Of a stretch of 64,000 nucleotides of DNA, positions 25,869-33,826 are shown in pieces. Under the pieces are notes generated by a model. It saw only the letters and a list, made by a program, of their open reading frames with translations. It searched no databases and was not told where the DNA came from. A program made the translations under genes and the position numbers. Source of the stretch: an uncultured Granulosicoccus sp. (GTDB lineage: Bacteria > Pseudomonadota > Gammaproteobacteria > Granulosicoccales > Granulosicoccaceae); contig CANLXI010000026.1 in assembly GCA_947495035.1 (NCBI GenBank), positions 1 through 64,000 on the forward strand. The letters run 5' to 3'. The number at the start of each line of letters is the position of its first letter. Within the stretch, counting starts at the first letter, position 1.

Positions 25869-26699
25869 TCAGGCCCGCAGGGCATCCAGTGGCACATGCT
25901 GCATCCAGTCGACACGATCGTCGCCATAGACCAGAAAATGCGGATTGATCAGGGATTCGCGCATGTTGTAAGTCAGATCCTGGCTATGGATATCACGAAT
26001 GTGTCCGCCAGCTTCTTCCACGATACACTGCGCGGCCGCTGTATCCCACTCACCGGTGGGTCCGAGGCGAGCATAGATATCCGCAGCCCCCTCTGCCACC
26101 AGGCAGCTTTTCAGGGCAGATCCCATCGGAATCTCGTCGTAGTCACCGATACCGTCGAGAAACTGCTGCATGCAGGGACCCGTTCTGGGATTGCGGCTGC
26201 GCGCCACCGTGATCGGCGTCGGCGCCGGACGCACACTGATGGGCTGAGGCGGCAGCGTGCCGATCTGTTTGAAGGCACCATTGCCCTGGGTCGCAAAATA
26301 GGCGACATCGAGTATCGGGGCCACAATCACCCCCACAACCGGTCGGTTGTCGACCACCAGAGCGATATTGACAGTGAACTCGCCGTTACGGCGCAGGAAC
26401 TCCCGCGTACCATCCAGCGGATCCACCAGCCAGAAAGCCGGCCACTGATGTCGTTCCTCGAAGGAAATGGCATCGGATTCCTCCGACAACACCGGAAATC
26501 GAGGACTCAGGGCACGCAGTTCATCGACAATGATGGCGTGGGCGGCAAGATCGGCAGTTGTCACCGGCGTCTTGTCATCCTTGTAATCGACATCACAGTC
26601 GTCAGCCGCGTAGACCTCGACGATGCGATCACCAGCCTGATGGGCAATGTCGAGTGCATCCCGGGTCAAACGGCGGGCTGTTTCTGCTGGAATCCTCAT
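25869..26699 (-). CDS. cysQ: 3'(2'),5'-bisphosphate nucleotidase (CysQ)
   Basis: A 276-residue Mg-dependent phosphatase of the inositol-monophosphatase superfamily that removes the 3'-phosphate of PAP (and acts on PAPS) and controls sulfur-assimilation intermediates. Seen: KTPVTTADLAAHAII (Li-sensitive metal region), LSEESD (metal Glu), WLVDPLDGTREFL (metal signature) and GPTGEWDTAAAQCIVEEAGG (second Asp and substrate site). Length is normal. It begins 60 bp after gspN on the same strand and may be at the end of the T2SS operon by read-through. Confidence 0.94.
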   Translation of the reverse strand: MRIPAETARRLTRDALDIAHQAGDRIVEVYAADDCDVDYKDDKTPVTTADLAAHAIIVDELRALSPRFPVLSEESDAISFEERHQWPAFWLVDPLDGTREFLRRNGEFTVNIALVVDNRPVVGVIVAPILDVAYFATQGNGAFKQIGTLPPQPISVRPAPTPITVARSRNPRTGPCMQQFLDGIGDYDEIPMGSALKSCLVAEGAADIYARLGPTGEWDTAAAQCIVEEAGGHIRDIHSQDLTYNMRESLINPHFLVYGDDRVDWMQHVPLDALRA

Positions 26700-26759
26700 G
26701 GCGGATTGATCTTGCGGTCCTTGTTCCGAACTAGCGGCAGAATCGGATGATACTGAATC

Positions 26760-27536
26760 CTACATCAGCCGGTTGACATTGCCCTGCCGTTGAAAGCGCA
26801 CCCGGCCACTGGAGTCCGCGCGACCCATCTGGCGCAAACCATTGATGACCTCCGGTGGTGCATTCGCCGCCGGAGTAAACAGTACATCGGCAGTAAAGTC
26901 ACCCGTAAGCGTCACCGTCACCTCGCCATCCATCGTCACATCACCGCCCACTGCCGACAATGACACGACATGCGACTGCTCATCCTGCGGCCGAATGACG
27001 ATGTCCACCTTGCCCAGCGCCGTCGCCACTGGCCTCTCCAGTGCTGCATTGTCCCAGCTCAGCGTGCCACTCATGGATTTCAGCACATTGTTCGCCAGGG
27101 TGACATCGTCGAAATGACCACTCAGTTCGCCGGCAAAGCTGGCGATCGGTACCGGCAATAGCGGTTCCAGTGCCTTGGCCTGGGCAGTGAAGTCGAAGTC
27201 GCTGACCACGATATCGCCATTCCAGCGACGCATCACCTGACCGGTGCCTCCGCCGCCGTAGCCATCGAATTGCAGATTGGCACCCGCACCACCACTGAGC
27301 ACGGTTCCCGGTGCCAGGGTCCAGCCGACGTTCCGGAACTCCAGCGGCAACAGATCGTCAGTGGAACGCACACGGTCGATGACACCGTTGTAGAGCTTGC
27401 CGTTGACACCTTCCAGCGCCACCGGTCCCAACTGGGGACGTATCCGGTCGACGACGGGAGCGGCAGGAAACAGGACTACCGTTGCCACCAGCCAGGACAG
27501 CACACCCACCAGGCAGAGCCAGAGAATCCGCATCAA
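26760..27536 (-). CDS. gspN: Type II secretion system protein GspN
   Basis: A 258-residue bitopic inner-membrane protein with a TM near 5-24 and a large periplasmic beta-rich part. The pattern GVNGKLYNGVIDRV near the start and DVLFTPAANAPPEVINGLRQMG near the end is typical of GspN (residues of the T2SSN family). It is optional in T2SS; its role is unclear. It overlaps gspM by 4 bp and ends the secretion block. Confidence 0.88.
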   Translation of the reverse strand: MMRILWLCLVGVLSWLVATVVLFPAAPVVDRIRPQLGPVALEGVNGKLYNGVIDRVRSTDDLLPLEFRNVGWTLAPGTVLSGGAGANLQFDGYGGGGTGQVMRRWNGDIVVSDFDFTAQAKALEPLLPVPIASFAGELSGHFDDVTLANNVLKSMSGTLSWDNAALERPVATALGKVDIVIRPQDEQSHVVSLSAVGGDVTMDGEVTVTLTGDFTADVLFTPAANAPPEVINGLRQMGRADSSGRVRFQRQGNVNRLM

Positions 27537-28003
27537 CTACGCTCCATGTTGAATCGAGCTGTCACCGTGCCCGTATTGCGACGACTGATCGTCAAGGTCG
27601 TGACCTCCAGACCATAGAGTTCCAGTTCCGCCAGCACACCGACCAGCTTGTCGAACTCCACCTCGCTGAACTGCACTCTGGCACCATTGGCACCACTGGG
27701 CTCCACGCGTTCGGGTGGGTCCATATTGGCCTGACGAATCACTTCATCAATCAGCAGATAAGGGGCCTTGTCAGAGGTCTTGCCCTGCACGGTGTTGCCA
27801 CTGGATGCCCGCAGCTGCGCGCCTGCGCGGCTCACGAATTCCAGGGTCTCCTGTTTGCTGATCAGCGCCTGCTCGGTACTCAGCTTGCTCGCCTGCAGCG
27901 GATACCACGCCAGCGCATACAGCAGGCTGACCAGGGTAAGCACCGCCACCACCATGACGATCATGCGATCGCGAGTGGACTGTCTCAGATACCAATCTTT
28001 CAT
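27533..28003 (-). CDS. gspM: Type II secretion system protein GspM
   Basis: A 156-residue protein with the GspM layout: a short cytoplasmic tail (MKDWYLRQSTRDRM), one TM (about 14-33: IVMVVAVLTLVSLLYALAW) and a periplasmic domain with a ferredoxin-like fold (residues 80-156). GspM pairs with GspL in the inner-membrane platform. It starts 17 bp after gspL. Confidence 0.9.
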   Translation of the reverse strand: MKDWYLRQSTRDRMIVMVVAVLTLVSLLYALAWYPLQASKLSTEQALISKQETLEFVSRAGAQLRASSGNTVQGKTSDKAPYLLIDEVIRQANMDPPERVEPSGANGARVQFSEVEFDKLVGVLAELELYGLEVTTLTISRRNTGTVTARFNMERS

Positions 28004-28019
28004 CGTTGCTGACGCTCCG

Positions 28020-29234
28020 TCACTCTATGCGCACGCGGCCGCGCACGGTGTTGTTTTCACGATTGGCCGACTGAACGCTCATGTTCAGGGAACCTCGTCT
28101 GGACAGCTCCGATTTGAGCGCATCCAGCGTGGGCACGGCATCGGTGTTCAGATCCAGGTCGAATCGTCCGTTTCGATAGCCGATGGACTTCAGTTCCGTC
28201 TGCGGCTGGGTTGCCAGACTGGCTGCAATCTGCGACAGGCGATTCGTGAAACCGTCCGTGCTGTTGTTGCCCAGCTTCTCCAGAGCCGCCTGGATCTGGC
28301 TTTTGGGTCGCTGCATTCTCGCACCGGGCAACGCCTGCTCGAAGGCCTGTCTGATCTGATTGTCCAGATGCGCCTCCTGTTCCTTCAATCGCTGGACGTC
28401 CAGCCATTTGCCCGCAAACAGTGCAATACACAGACCTGCTGCCAGAACCGCCGTCCAGCGCCAGGGCTTCCAGCTGTTGTCGAAATTTCTCTTCGGATTG
28501 TAGTCGCCCTGCAACAGATTGATAGTCGGCGAGGTCACCAGGCCACTGGCATACAGCGCCAGACGGTGGTCCACGGGACGCTGCTCGATGTCGATGCTGG
28601 CAGGTACATCCAGAGTACCGGCTTCGGTTGTACTGAACATGACCAGCGAGGCACCGGCATCTTCCGGCAGCTCGGCACGAGCGCCCTGCAACATCATGGC
28701 TGCCATGCCCGGATCCGTCGCGAAGCCCTTGCAGCCATCGAGTCGGACAACGGCCAACTCACCGTCGAGCAATGCAGTCCAGGCCCGGATCTCCGGGCTT
28801 GTGCTCTCCAGTTGAGGCAAGGCCAGCGGCTCGGGAATCAGCTGCGACGGACGCAAACCGGCCTCTTCGCACTGTGCCAGCACGGCATCCATCATCTGGC
28901 GGCTGATCACCGCAACCGGGTAGCGATCATCGCGCCCCTTCTGCCCGAGTGCGAAATGCAGCTCGTCCACATCATCGGCAACCTGATCTTCCAGCGCATA
29001 GGGTACCGCCTGCAAGGCACGAGCCTGCGAGCCACCGGGCACCACCGCTTCGGCCAGCAGTACGTCATCGGCCGGCAGAATCAACGTCACCCGACGCCCT
29101 TCGACCTGTTCAGCCACCTCTGGCAGTGTGCTGTACTCGATACCGCTGCTCAGCCTGCCATTGTCCTCGGACACCGCCCACTGGACGGCCTCCTCCCCGA
29201 CGTGGGGCATGTAAATGATGACCTGTTTAGACAC
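28020..29234 (-). CDS. gspL: Type II secretion system protein GspL
   Basis: A 404-residue inner-membrane platform protein. The cytoplasmic N-terminal ~240 residues have the actin-like fold of GspL (QVIIYMPHV start; RRVTLILPADDVLLAEAVVPG; YALEDQVADDVDELHFALG). That domain docks on the GspE ATPase. A TM follows at about 255-275, then a periplasmic ferredoxin-like domain (about 300-404). Length and order are normal. It starts 14 bp after gspK. Confidence 0.93.
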   Translation of the reverse strand: MSKQVIIYMPHVGEEAVQWAVSEDNGRLSSGIEYSTLPEVAEQVEGRRVTLILPADDVLLAEAVVPGGSQARALQAVPYALEDQVADDVDELHFALGQKGRDDRYPVAVISRQMMDAVLAQCEEAGLRPSQLIPEPLALPQLESTSPEIRAWTALLDGELAVVRLDGCKGFATDPGMAAMMLQGARAELPEDAGASLVMFSTTEAGTLDVPASIDIEQRPVDHRLALYASGLVTSPTINLLQGDYNPKRNFDNSWKPWRWTAVLAAGLCIALFAGKWLDVQRLKEQEAHLDNQIRQAFEQALPGARMQRPKSQIQAALEKLGNNSTDGFTNRLSQIAASLATQPQTELKSIGYRNGRFDLDLNTDAVPTLDALKSELSRRGSLNMSVQSANRENNTVRGRVRIE

Positions 29235-29248
29235 GATGATTCCTGTTT

Positions 29249-30439
29249 CTATAGCGTATCGCGAGAACGGTAAAGTACTCGCGTCTTGCCCTCAGCATCA
29301 CGCTCGAACAGCGTGTACTGAGACATCTTGATACCTTCTGCCTCGACATCGATGCGAACCTGAAAGTAACTGGAGCGCACATCATACGAACCGGCGGGTG
29401 CGGACTCTTCACCGGTATCGGCTGAATCCACTTCCTGATCAAATAATAGCGTGCTCTCGTAGGGTTCCAGATCCCGACCAGCACCCGCCAGCGTTTCAGG
29501 CCCGTCATCGGCCGACAAATCGAAAATATCCTCACACTCAGGATAGTCTTCATAAGCGCCCGTGTCCCATCGGGAAAGATCAGCGGCCAGCGGCTTGATC
29601 TCGTCCGACAATGATGCCAGTACCTCAGGCGTTGCCGTATTGACGTTGACCGGGGTCGGACCATTGTCCGTTGGCAAGGCCGAGATATGGGGCAACAACC
29701 GCTCGTAGTCGTCGGCTTCCGCCTCGATGGCACTGCTGAACCCCTTGACTAGTTGCAATTCACTGACACTGACAAACGGTCTGTTCGCGGCCCGATAGCC
29801 GTACTCCAGGCCCGTATAGTAATCGTCTTCCGCGCCTTCGGGAATCGTGGCATTGATATCCTTGTCGACCCAGTCGACGATCGCCTGCGCCTTGGTTTCA
29901 TCGATGTTGAGCTCCAACAGCAGGCGCGTCAGTTGATTGACGTAGAACTCGACCGCCTCGCCATCAGCGTTCACCAGATTGTTCAGATTGAAGCGCCCCT
30001 GCATATCCACAATGCAACCCTGGATGGATGCATTATCGATCGGAATGGGAGGGATCGTCTGCGCCCAGTCATCATCCAGCGAATCGGTATTTTCCCGAAG
30101 GCCCGCCTGTACATCCCGGTACAGCAAGGCCGCTGCGAAGCGTTCGCCGCTGACACCGATGGCGCGTGCCTGCAGAATGATGCCTTCGTTGCGTTCACGC
30201 TGCATGTCCAGCTGCTGCCGGTTGGTAATGGACACGATGGTGATCGTACCCAGTGCAATCAGCAGCATGGCCGTGATGATGGCTACGCCCTGCTGCCGTC
30301 GAGGCAGAGAATGCCGACAATGCGCTGGCCTCCTGCGTACCGAACGGCCTGCCGTCATTCCTCCGCTGTTCACAGTGGCCTGCGCCATGGCGTCCGCGCC
30401 CTCGACTCTGTCCCGTTTGCTCATCAGGTCGCTGTTCAT
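29249..30439 (-). CDS. gspK: Type II secretion minor pseudopilin GspK
   Basis: A 396-residue minor pseudopilin, larger than the others because of its inserted helical domain. A prepilin-type start lies at about residue 50: QQGVAIITAMLLIALGTI, so cleavage would follow the Gly. The leader of about 50 residues is very long. Downstream: QGRFNLNNLVN, then IVDWVDKD and FVSVSELQLVKGFS, typical of GspK. It caps the pseudopilus tip with GspI and GspJ. It overlaps gspJ by 4 bp (ATGA). Confidence 0.94.
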   Translation of the reverse strand: MNSDLMSKRDRVEGADAMAQATVNSGGMTAGRSVRRRPAHCRHSLPRRQQGVAIITAMLLIALGTITIVSITNRQQLDMQRERNEGIILQARAIGVSGERFAAALLYRDVQAGLRENTDSLDDDWAQTIPPIPIDNASIQGCIVDMQGRFNLNNLVNADGEAVEFYVNQLTRLLLELNIDETKAQAIVDWVDKDINATIPEGAEDDYYTGLEYGYRAANRPFVSVSELQLVKGFSSAIEAEADDYERLLPHISALPTDNGPTPVNVNTATPEVLASLSDEIKPLAADLSRWDTGAYEDYPECEDIFDLSADDGPETLAGAGRDLEPYESTLLFDQEVDSADTGEESAPAGSYDVRSSYFQVRIDVEAEGIKMSQYTLFERDAEGKTRVLYRSRDTL

Positions 30440-31035
30440 CCCGGCAAGGCAAACACGCGGATGATCTCGCCATAATCCTCGAGTTCCAGTTTGAACTCGA
30501 TCGCCACCGGCATGCCGGGAGTCTCGATATCAGCCGGAGGCCAACTGGTCTGCCATTCGCCCTCGCTGTCGAGAAAGCGCAGATCCAGGGCGTCGACACC
30601 GGTGAGCAACTGACGCCGGCGAGTCGGTTCTTCGTTGATCGGGTCGAGGTGATACCAGTACTGGCGAATCAGCTTGTCTTCATCCAGTCCATAGGCAACC
30701 CGTTGCAGATTGGAGCGCGCAGGCGATACCTCCGCCGCCGGATTGGTCCACCCGGCACGAGTGAATTCGAACAGATATTCTCCCTCGACATTGAGCTGTA
30801 GCGGCGGCAGTTCCAGGTCGACGGCAGATCGCACCGAACGATCGGTAATCTGTGTGATGTCTTCGGCCAGCCAATAGAAGGTGCGCTGCAATTCGCTCAG
30901 CCGGGTTGATTGCTGTTCGATGCGATCACGGGTTGCAGTGATCTGGAACAGCATCTGGAAGCCTGCAGTACCGAGTATCGCCAGCAGGAACATCGCAACC
31001 AGCAGTTCGATCAGGGTGAAGCCACGCTGTCTCAC
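30436..31035 (-). CDS. gspJ: Type II secretion minor pseudopilin GspJ
   Basis: A 199-residue pseudopilin. Short leader MRQRG, then FTLIELLVAMFLLAILGTAG: cleavage after Gly5, Phe6 methylated and Glu5 of the mature chain retained. The globular part has the GspJ pattern (RTFYWLAEDITQI, then LQRVAYGLDEDKLIRQYW). It forms the tip complex with GspI and GspK. It overlaps gspI by 4 bp. Confidence 0.94.
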   Translation of the reverse strand: MRQRGFTLIELLVAMFLLAILGTAGFQMLFQITATRDRIEQQSTRLSELQRTFYWLAEDITQITDRSVRSAVDLELPPLQLNVEGEYLFEFTRAGWTNPAAEVSPARSNLQRVAYGLDEDKLIRQYWYHLDPINEEPTRRRQLLTGVDALDLRFLDSEGEWQTSWPPADIETPGMPVAIEFKLELEDYGEIIRVFALPG

Positions 31036-31493
31036 TGTCGAACCTCCGGGTTGCCGACAAAACCCGAAATCGTGTAGACATAGCTGTCGGCGTCCTTGTC
31101 ACGTCGTACCTCGACATCCACCCGACGCAAGTCATCATCAGACACTTTCTGCGTACGGGTGCGTACATACCAGCGAAAATCTCCGAGCATCGCTTCCGTG
31201 TTCGTTGTGCCGACATCCGGCCAGTCCGGCAGTACCTGCAGCTCTGTCAGACGGTTGCTGGCCACCCAGCGACCGAATTCGCGCTCCCTCAGATAATCGG
31301 CTCGCCAGGCGCTGGAACCTGCCGAGGCCACCAGGGCGGAGACACCCACGGCAATGATGGTCATGGCCACCAGCACTTCGATCAGGGTGAAGCCGCGGGT
31401 GCAACCGCGGGTGCAACCGCGAGTACAGCTGCGGGCGCCACCGCGGGTGAGCTTCGATCTGGCTGGACGCCGAATGGGTTTACTCACTGTCAC
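31032..31493 (-). CDS. gspI: Type II secretion minor pseudopilin GspI with repeat-encoded leader
   Basis: A 153-residue pseudopilin. The mature start is FTLIEVLVAMTIIAVGVSAL, followed by the GspI pattern (RFRWYV-like core at FRWYVRTRTQKV). The leader is ~34 residues, far longer than the usual 6-10, and its C-terminal half is built of TRG(C/G) tetrapeptides encoded by a 12-bp tandem repeat (31393-31452) running right up to the prepilin peptidase site. It may also carry several Cys residues in the cytoplasmic leader. The repeat copy number could vary between strains. It overlaps gspH by 4 bp. Confidence 0.92.
   Translation of the reverse strand: MTVSKPIRRPARSKLTRGGARSCTRGCTRGCTRGFTLIEVLVAMTIIAVGVSALVASAGSSAWRADYLREREFGRWVASNRLTELQVLPDWPDVGTTNTEAMLGDFRWYVRTRTQKVSDDDLRRVDVEVRRDKDADSYVYTISGFVGNPEVRQ
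31393..31452. repeat. 12-bp minisatellite inside the gspI leader
   Basis: Five consecutive 12-bp units on the plus strand: two identical CCGCGGGTGCAA, then CCGCGAGTACAG, CTGCGGGCGCCA and CCGCGGGTGAGC. On the coding (minus) strand each gives one tetrapeptide of the form (C/L)TRG or GARS. The two units next to the cleavage site are identical, which implies recent duplication there. Confidence 0.95.
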
Positions 31494-32068
31494 GAGCCTT
31501 CAAGCTGCTCCACAACCACGGGCAGAACCTCTCCGGTCGCTACTTCGTAACGGAATTCACCCTCGAGGTCGCTGATGAGGATCCGGAAATCGGGAATGAT
31601 CTCGCCATTGGACAGGAATATGACATGGGGTTTCAGGGGGTCTTCCTCGGTGGCCTCGGCAAGCTCCGTCACCAGATCTTCCAGCACGATAGGCAAGCCG
31701 GAGATATCCACCTGGAACTCCACGGGAACATCCTCGGGGCGGAATCGCAGTTGCCCGTCCTCGAAGATCTCCCAGGTCGAGTCACCCTCTTCATCCTCGT
31801 TCAGGATGTAGAACTCGTAGGATTCCGGATGAAACCGGATCCCGAACTGCTGACGTGCGTATACCGCCTGGTCGGCCGCCAGATCCATCAGCAGACCGGT
31901 TCTCTGCGCCGTGGCGCGGACACTCTTGCCGACGTTCCTGAAGTCGATGTTGATCACGACCGCGCCTACCAGGATCGAGATGATGGTCACCGTGACCAAC
32001 AGCTCGATCAGTGTAAAACCCCGTGCGCGACTCGCAGCAGGGCGCGACCATGACGTACCCGCCATCAT
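31490..32068 (-). CDS. gspH: Type II secretion minor pseudopilin GspH
   Basis: A 192-residue pseudopilin. The leader is about 17 residues ending in ARG; the mature start is FTLIELLVTVTIISILVGAV. The globular part has the GspH look (LLMDLAADQAVYARQQFGIRF, then a YEFYILNEDE strand). It links the tip complex to the major pseudopilus. It starts directly after the gspG stop with no gap, and overlaps gspI by 4 bp. Confidence 0.92.
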   Translation of the reverse strand: MMAGTSWSRPAASRARGFTLIELLVTVTIISILVGAVVINIDFRNVGKSVRATAQRTGLLMDLAADQAVYARQQFGIRFHPESYEFYILNEDEEGDSTWEIFEDGQLRFRPEDVPVEFQVDISGLPIVLEDLVTELAEATEEDPLKPHVIFLSNGEIIPDFRILISDLEGEFRYEVATGEVLPVVVEQLEGS

Positions 32069-32566
32069 TCAGTCAGCGTCGAGACTGCTGATATCGGCAT
32101 CGAAACCTTCACCGCCTTCAACACCATCATTGCCCAGCGAGATGATTTCGAAATCACCATCCTCACTCTGATACAGATAGTCGCGTCCCCATGGATCCTT
32201 GGAAAGCTTCTTCACGTAACCACGACCATTCCAGTTGGCAGGCTCCGGGTCGCCGGTGGGTTTGGTCACCAGCGCTTCCAGTCCCTGTTCGGTCGATGGA
32301 TAATTGAAGTTATCCAGCCTGTACAGTTCCAGTGCAGATGAATAGGAGGCTATGTCATTCTTGGCTCGCACGACGCGCGCTTCGTTGGGTCGATCCATGA
32401 TCAACGGCACGACAGTTGCGCCCAGAATGGCAATGATTGCCACGACAACCATGATTTCGATGAGGGTAAAACCGCTTTGCGCCGATCGCACCCCTGCGCG
32501 CTTCGCAGCGGACGGACTTGCCTCCATCGCCGATGAAACGCTTGCTTGTTGTATCTGTTTGTCCAT
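32069..32566 (-). CDS. gspG: Type II secretion major pseudopilin GspG
   Basis: A 165-residue major pseudopilin from the ATG at 32566, which has GGGAGAAG upstream; the frame also has a GTG 9 bp earlier. The leader is unusually long (~31 residues, ending QSG), then FTLIEIMVVVAIIAILGATV. The family pattern follows: NDIASYSSALELYRLDN, then YPSTEQGLEAL, KDPWGRDYLY and a C-terminal calcium-binding region (SLGNDGVEGGEGFDADIS). It forms the pseudopilus fibre. It is first in gspGHIJKLMN. The outer-membrane and energising genes (C, D, E, F) are elsewhere. Confidence 0.96.
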   Translation of the reverse strand: MDKQIQQASVSSAMEASPSAAKRAGVRSAQSGFTLIEIMVVVAIIAILGATVVPLIMDRPNEARVVRAKNDIASYSSALELYRLDNFNYPSTEQGLEALVTKPTGDPEPANWNGRGYVKKLSKDPWGRDYLYQSEDGDFEIISLGNDGVEGGEGFDADISSLDAD

Positions 32567-32650
32567 CAGGACCACTTCTCCCGTATTCTCAAAGGGTTGA
32601 TCTGTCTTGCCGTGAGGATAGCACCGCCAATAAGACTCGATGCCTGCTTA

Positions 32651-33277
32651 ATGATTCAATCTTCAGAGATCCTTGTCCGTTCGCCGGCTCACCGCCTGGC
32701 AGTGTGTATCGCTCTGCTTTGCATTGCCCTGCAATACGCGGGCCTTGCAGACTCCTTACGATTCGATCGGGCAGCAATAGATTCCGGCCATTGGTGGTTA
32801 TTGCTTACCGGTAATTTCGTTCATCTGGGCTCAGGCCACCTGTGGATGAATCTGGCGGGGCTGGCCCTGGTTGTTGCTCTGGTGTGGCAGCACTTCACCG
32901 CCACACAGTGGTTGCTGCTGACGCTCTTCTCAAGCCTTGTGGTGGGGATGGGCCTGTGGCTGTTCAACCCTGACATACAGGGTTACGTCGGATTTTCCGG
33001 AACCCTGCACGGATTGATCATTGCCGGCGTGCTGGCCGACCTGCGCCCGTATCCGAAATCAGCCGGTGTTCTGCTGCTGCTGGTTGTCGGCAAACTGGCC
33101 TGGGAGCAGTACAACGGTGCACTGCCCGGCAGCGAATCCGTGGCGGGTGGCATGGTTGTCGTGGATTCTCATCTCTATGGGGCCATTGCCGGTGCGATAT
33201 TCGGCATCCTGATGCTGGCCCTCCGGCAACAGCGCCGGGGCCGGCGCACAACCACCGACAACCCTGACACACTGTAA
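32651..33277 (+). CDS. rrtA: Rhombosortase (rhomboid-family intramembrane protease)
   Basis: A 208-residue protein from the ATG at 32651 (a longer frame from 32546 runs into the gspG promoter space). It has 6 predicted TM segments and rhomboid active-site motifs: GFSG with Ser116, HLWMN (63-67) and catalytic His174 (DSHLYGAIAG). The small size and its short loops fit rhombosortase, which cleaves GlyGly-CTERM proteins after type II secretion. It is divergent from gspG, so the protease and the secretion system share a control region. A candidate substrate is encoded at 7013-8521. It overlaps elaA by one base. Confidence 0.85.
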   Translation: MIQSSEILVRSPAHRLAVCIALLCIALQYAGLADSLRFDRAAIDSGHWWLLLTGNFVHLGSGHLWMNLAGLALVVALVWQHFTATQWLLLTLFSSLVVGMGLWLFNPDIQGYVGFSGTLHGLIIAGVLADLRPYPKSAGVLLLLVVGKLAWEQYNGALPGSESVAGGMVVVDSHLYGAIAGAIFGILMLALRQQRRGRRTTTDNPDTL

Positions 33278-33792
33278 TGGACTGGCACTTCCGACGTTTT
33301 GACACCCTGGACAGTGCGTCGCTGTTCGCTCTCATGAAGCTGCGGGTAGACGTCTTCGTGGTGGAACAGAACTGTGCTTACCCGGAACTGGATGATCACG
33401 ACAACGCTGCCGGCACCTGGCATCTGCTGGGCCTGAGCAATGACACTCTGGCGGCCTACGCCCGTGCGATGCCCGACCAGGTCATCGCCCGAACGCTACG
33501 CGATCGTTTGGCGAACACGACGTCGACGATCGACGACAGGCACATGGTGCGCATCGGACGCGTGGTGGTAGCCCCCGCCTTTCGCGGTCAGGCACTCGGA
33601 CGGGCACTGATGCAGCGCATGATCTCTCACCTGGACCGGGAACATCCCCGGCAGGTGCAGTTTCTGGCGGCTCAGACAGGCGCTTGCAGCCTGTACGAAT
33701 CCCTGGGGTTCATCCCGGTATCGGACCGTTATCTGGAGGATGGCATCGCGCATGTCGACATGATGCGCCTGCCTGCGTCGACGTCGCGATAA
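33277..33792 (+). CDS. elaA: ElaA-type GNAT N-acetyltransferase
   Basis: A 171-residue GNAT-fold acyltransferase of the ElaA family. Starts WHFRRFDTLDSASLFALMKLRVDVFVVEQNCAYPELDDHD (the ElaA signature, R-x-x-VFVVEQ-x-C-x-Y), then the acetyl-CoA segment IGRVVVAPAFRGQALGRALMQ. Substrate unknown. The ATG overlaps the stop of rrtA (TAATG), so it is translationally coupled to it. Confidence 0.92.
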   Translation: MDWHFRRFDTLDSASLFALMKLRVDVFVVEQNCAYPELDDHDNAAGTWHLLGLSNDTLAAYARAMPDQVIARTLRDRLANTTSTIDDRHMVRIGRVVVAPAFRGQALGRALMQRMISHLDREHPRQVQFLAAQTGACSLYESLGFIPVSDRYLEDGIAHVDMMRLPASTSR

Positions 33793-33826
33793 GCCTCCCC
33801 TCCTGCTCTGCATTGAAACGGTTACG

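Noticed and set aside
27768..29273. A 501-codon plus-strand open frame antisense to gspL and gspM.
   Set aside because: Fully covered by well-supported genes on the other strand; composition is that of a GC-rich shadow.
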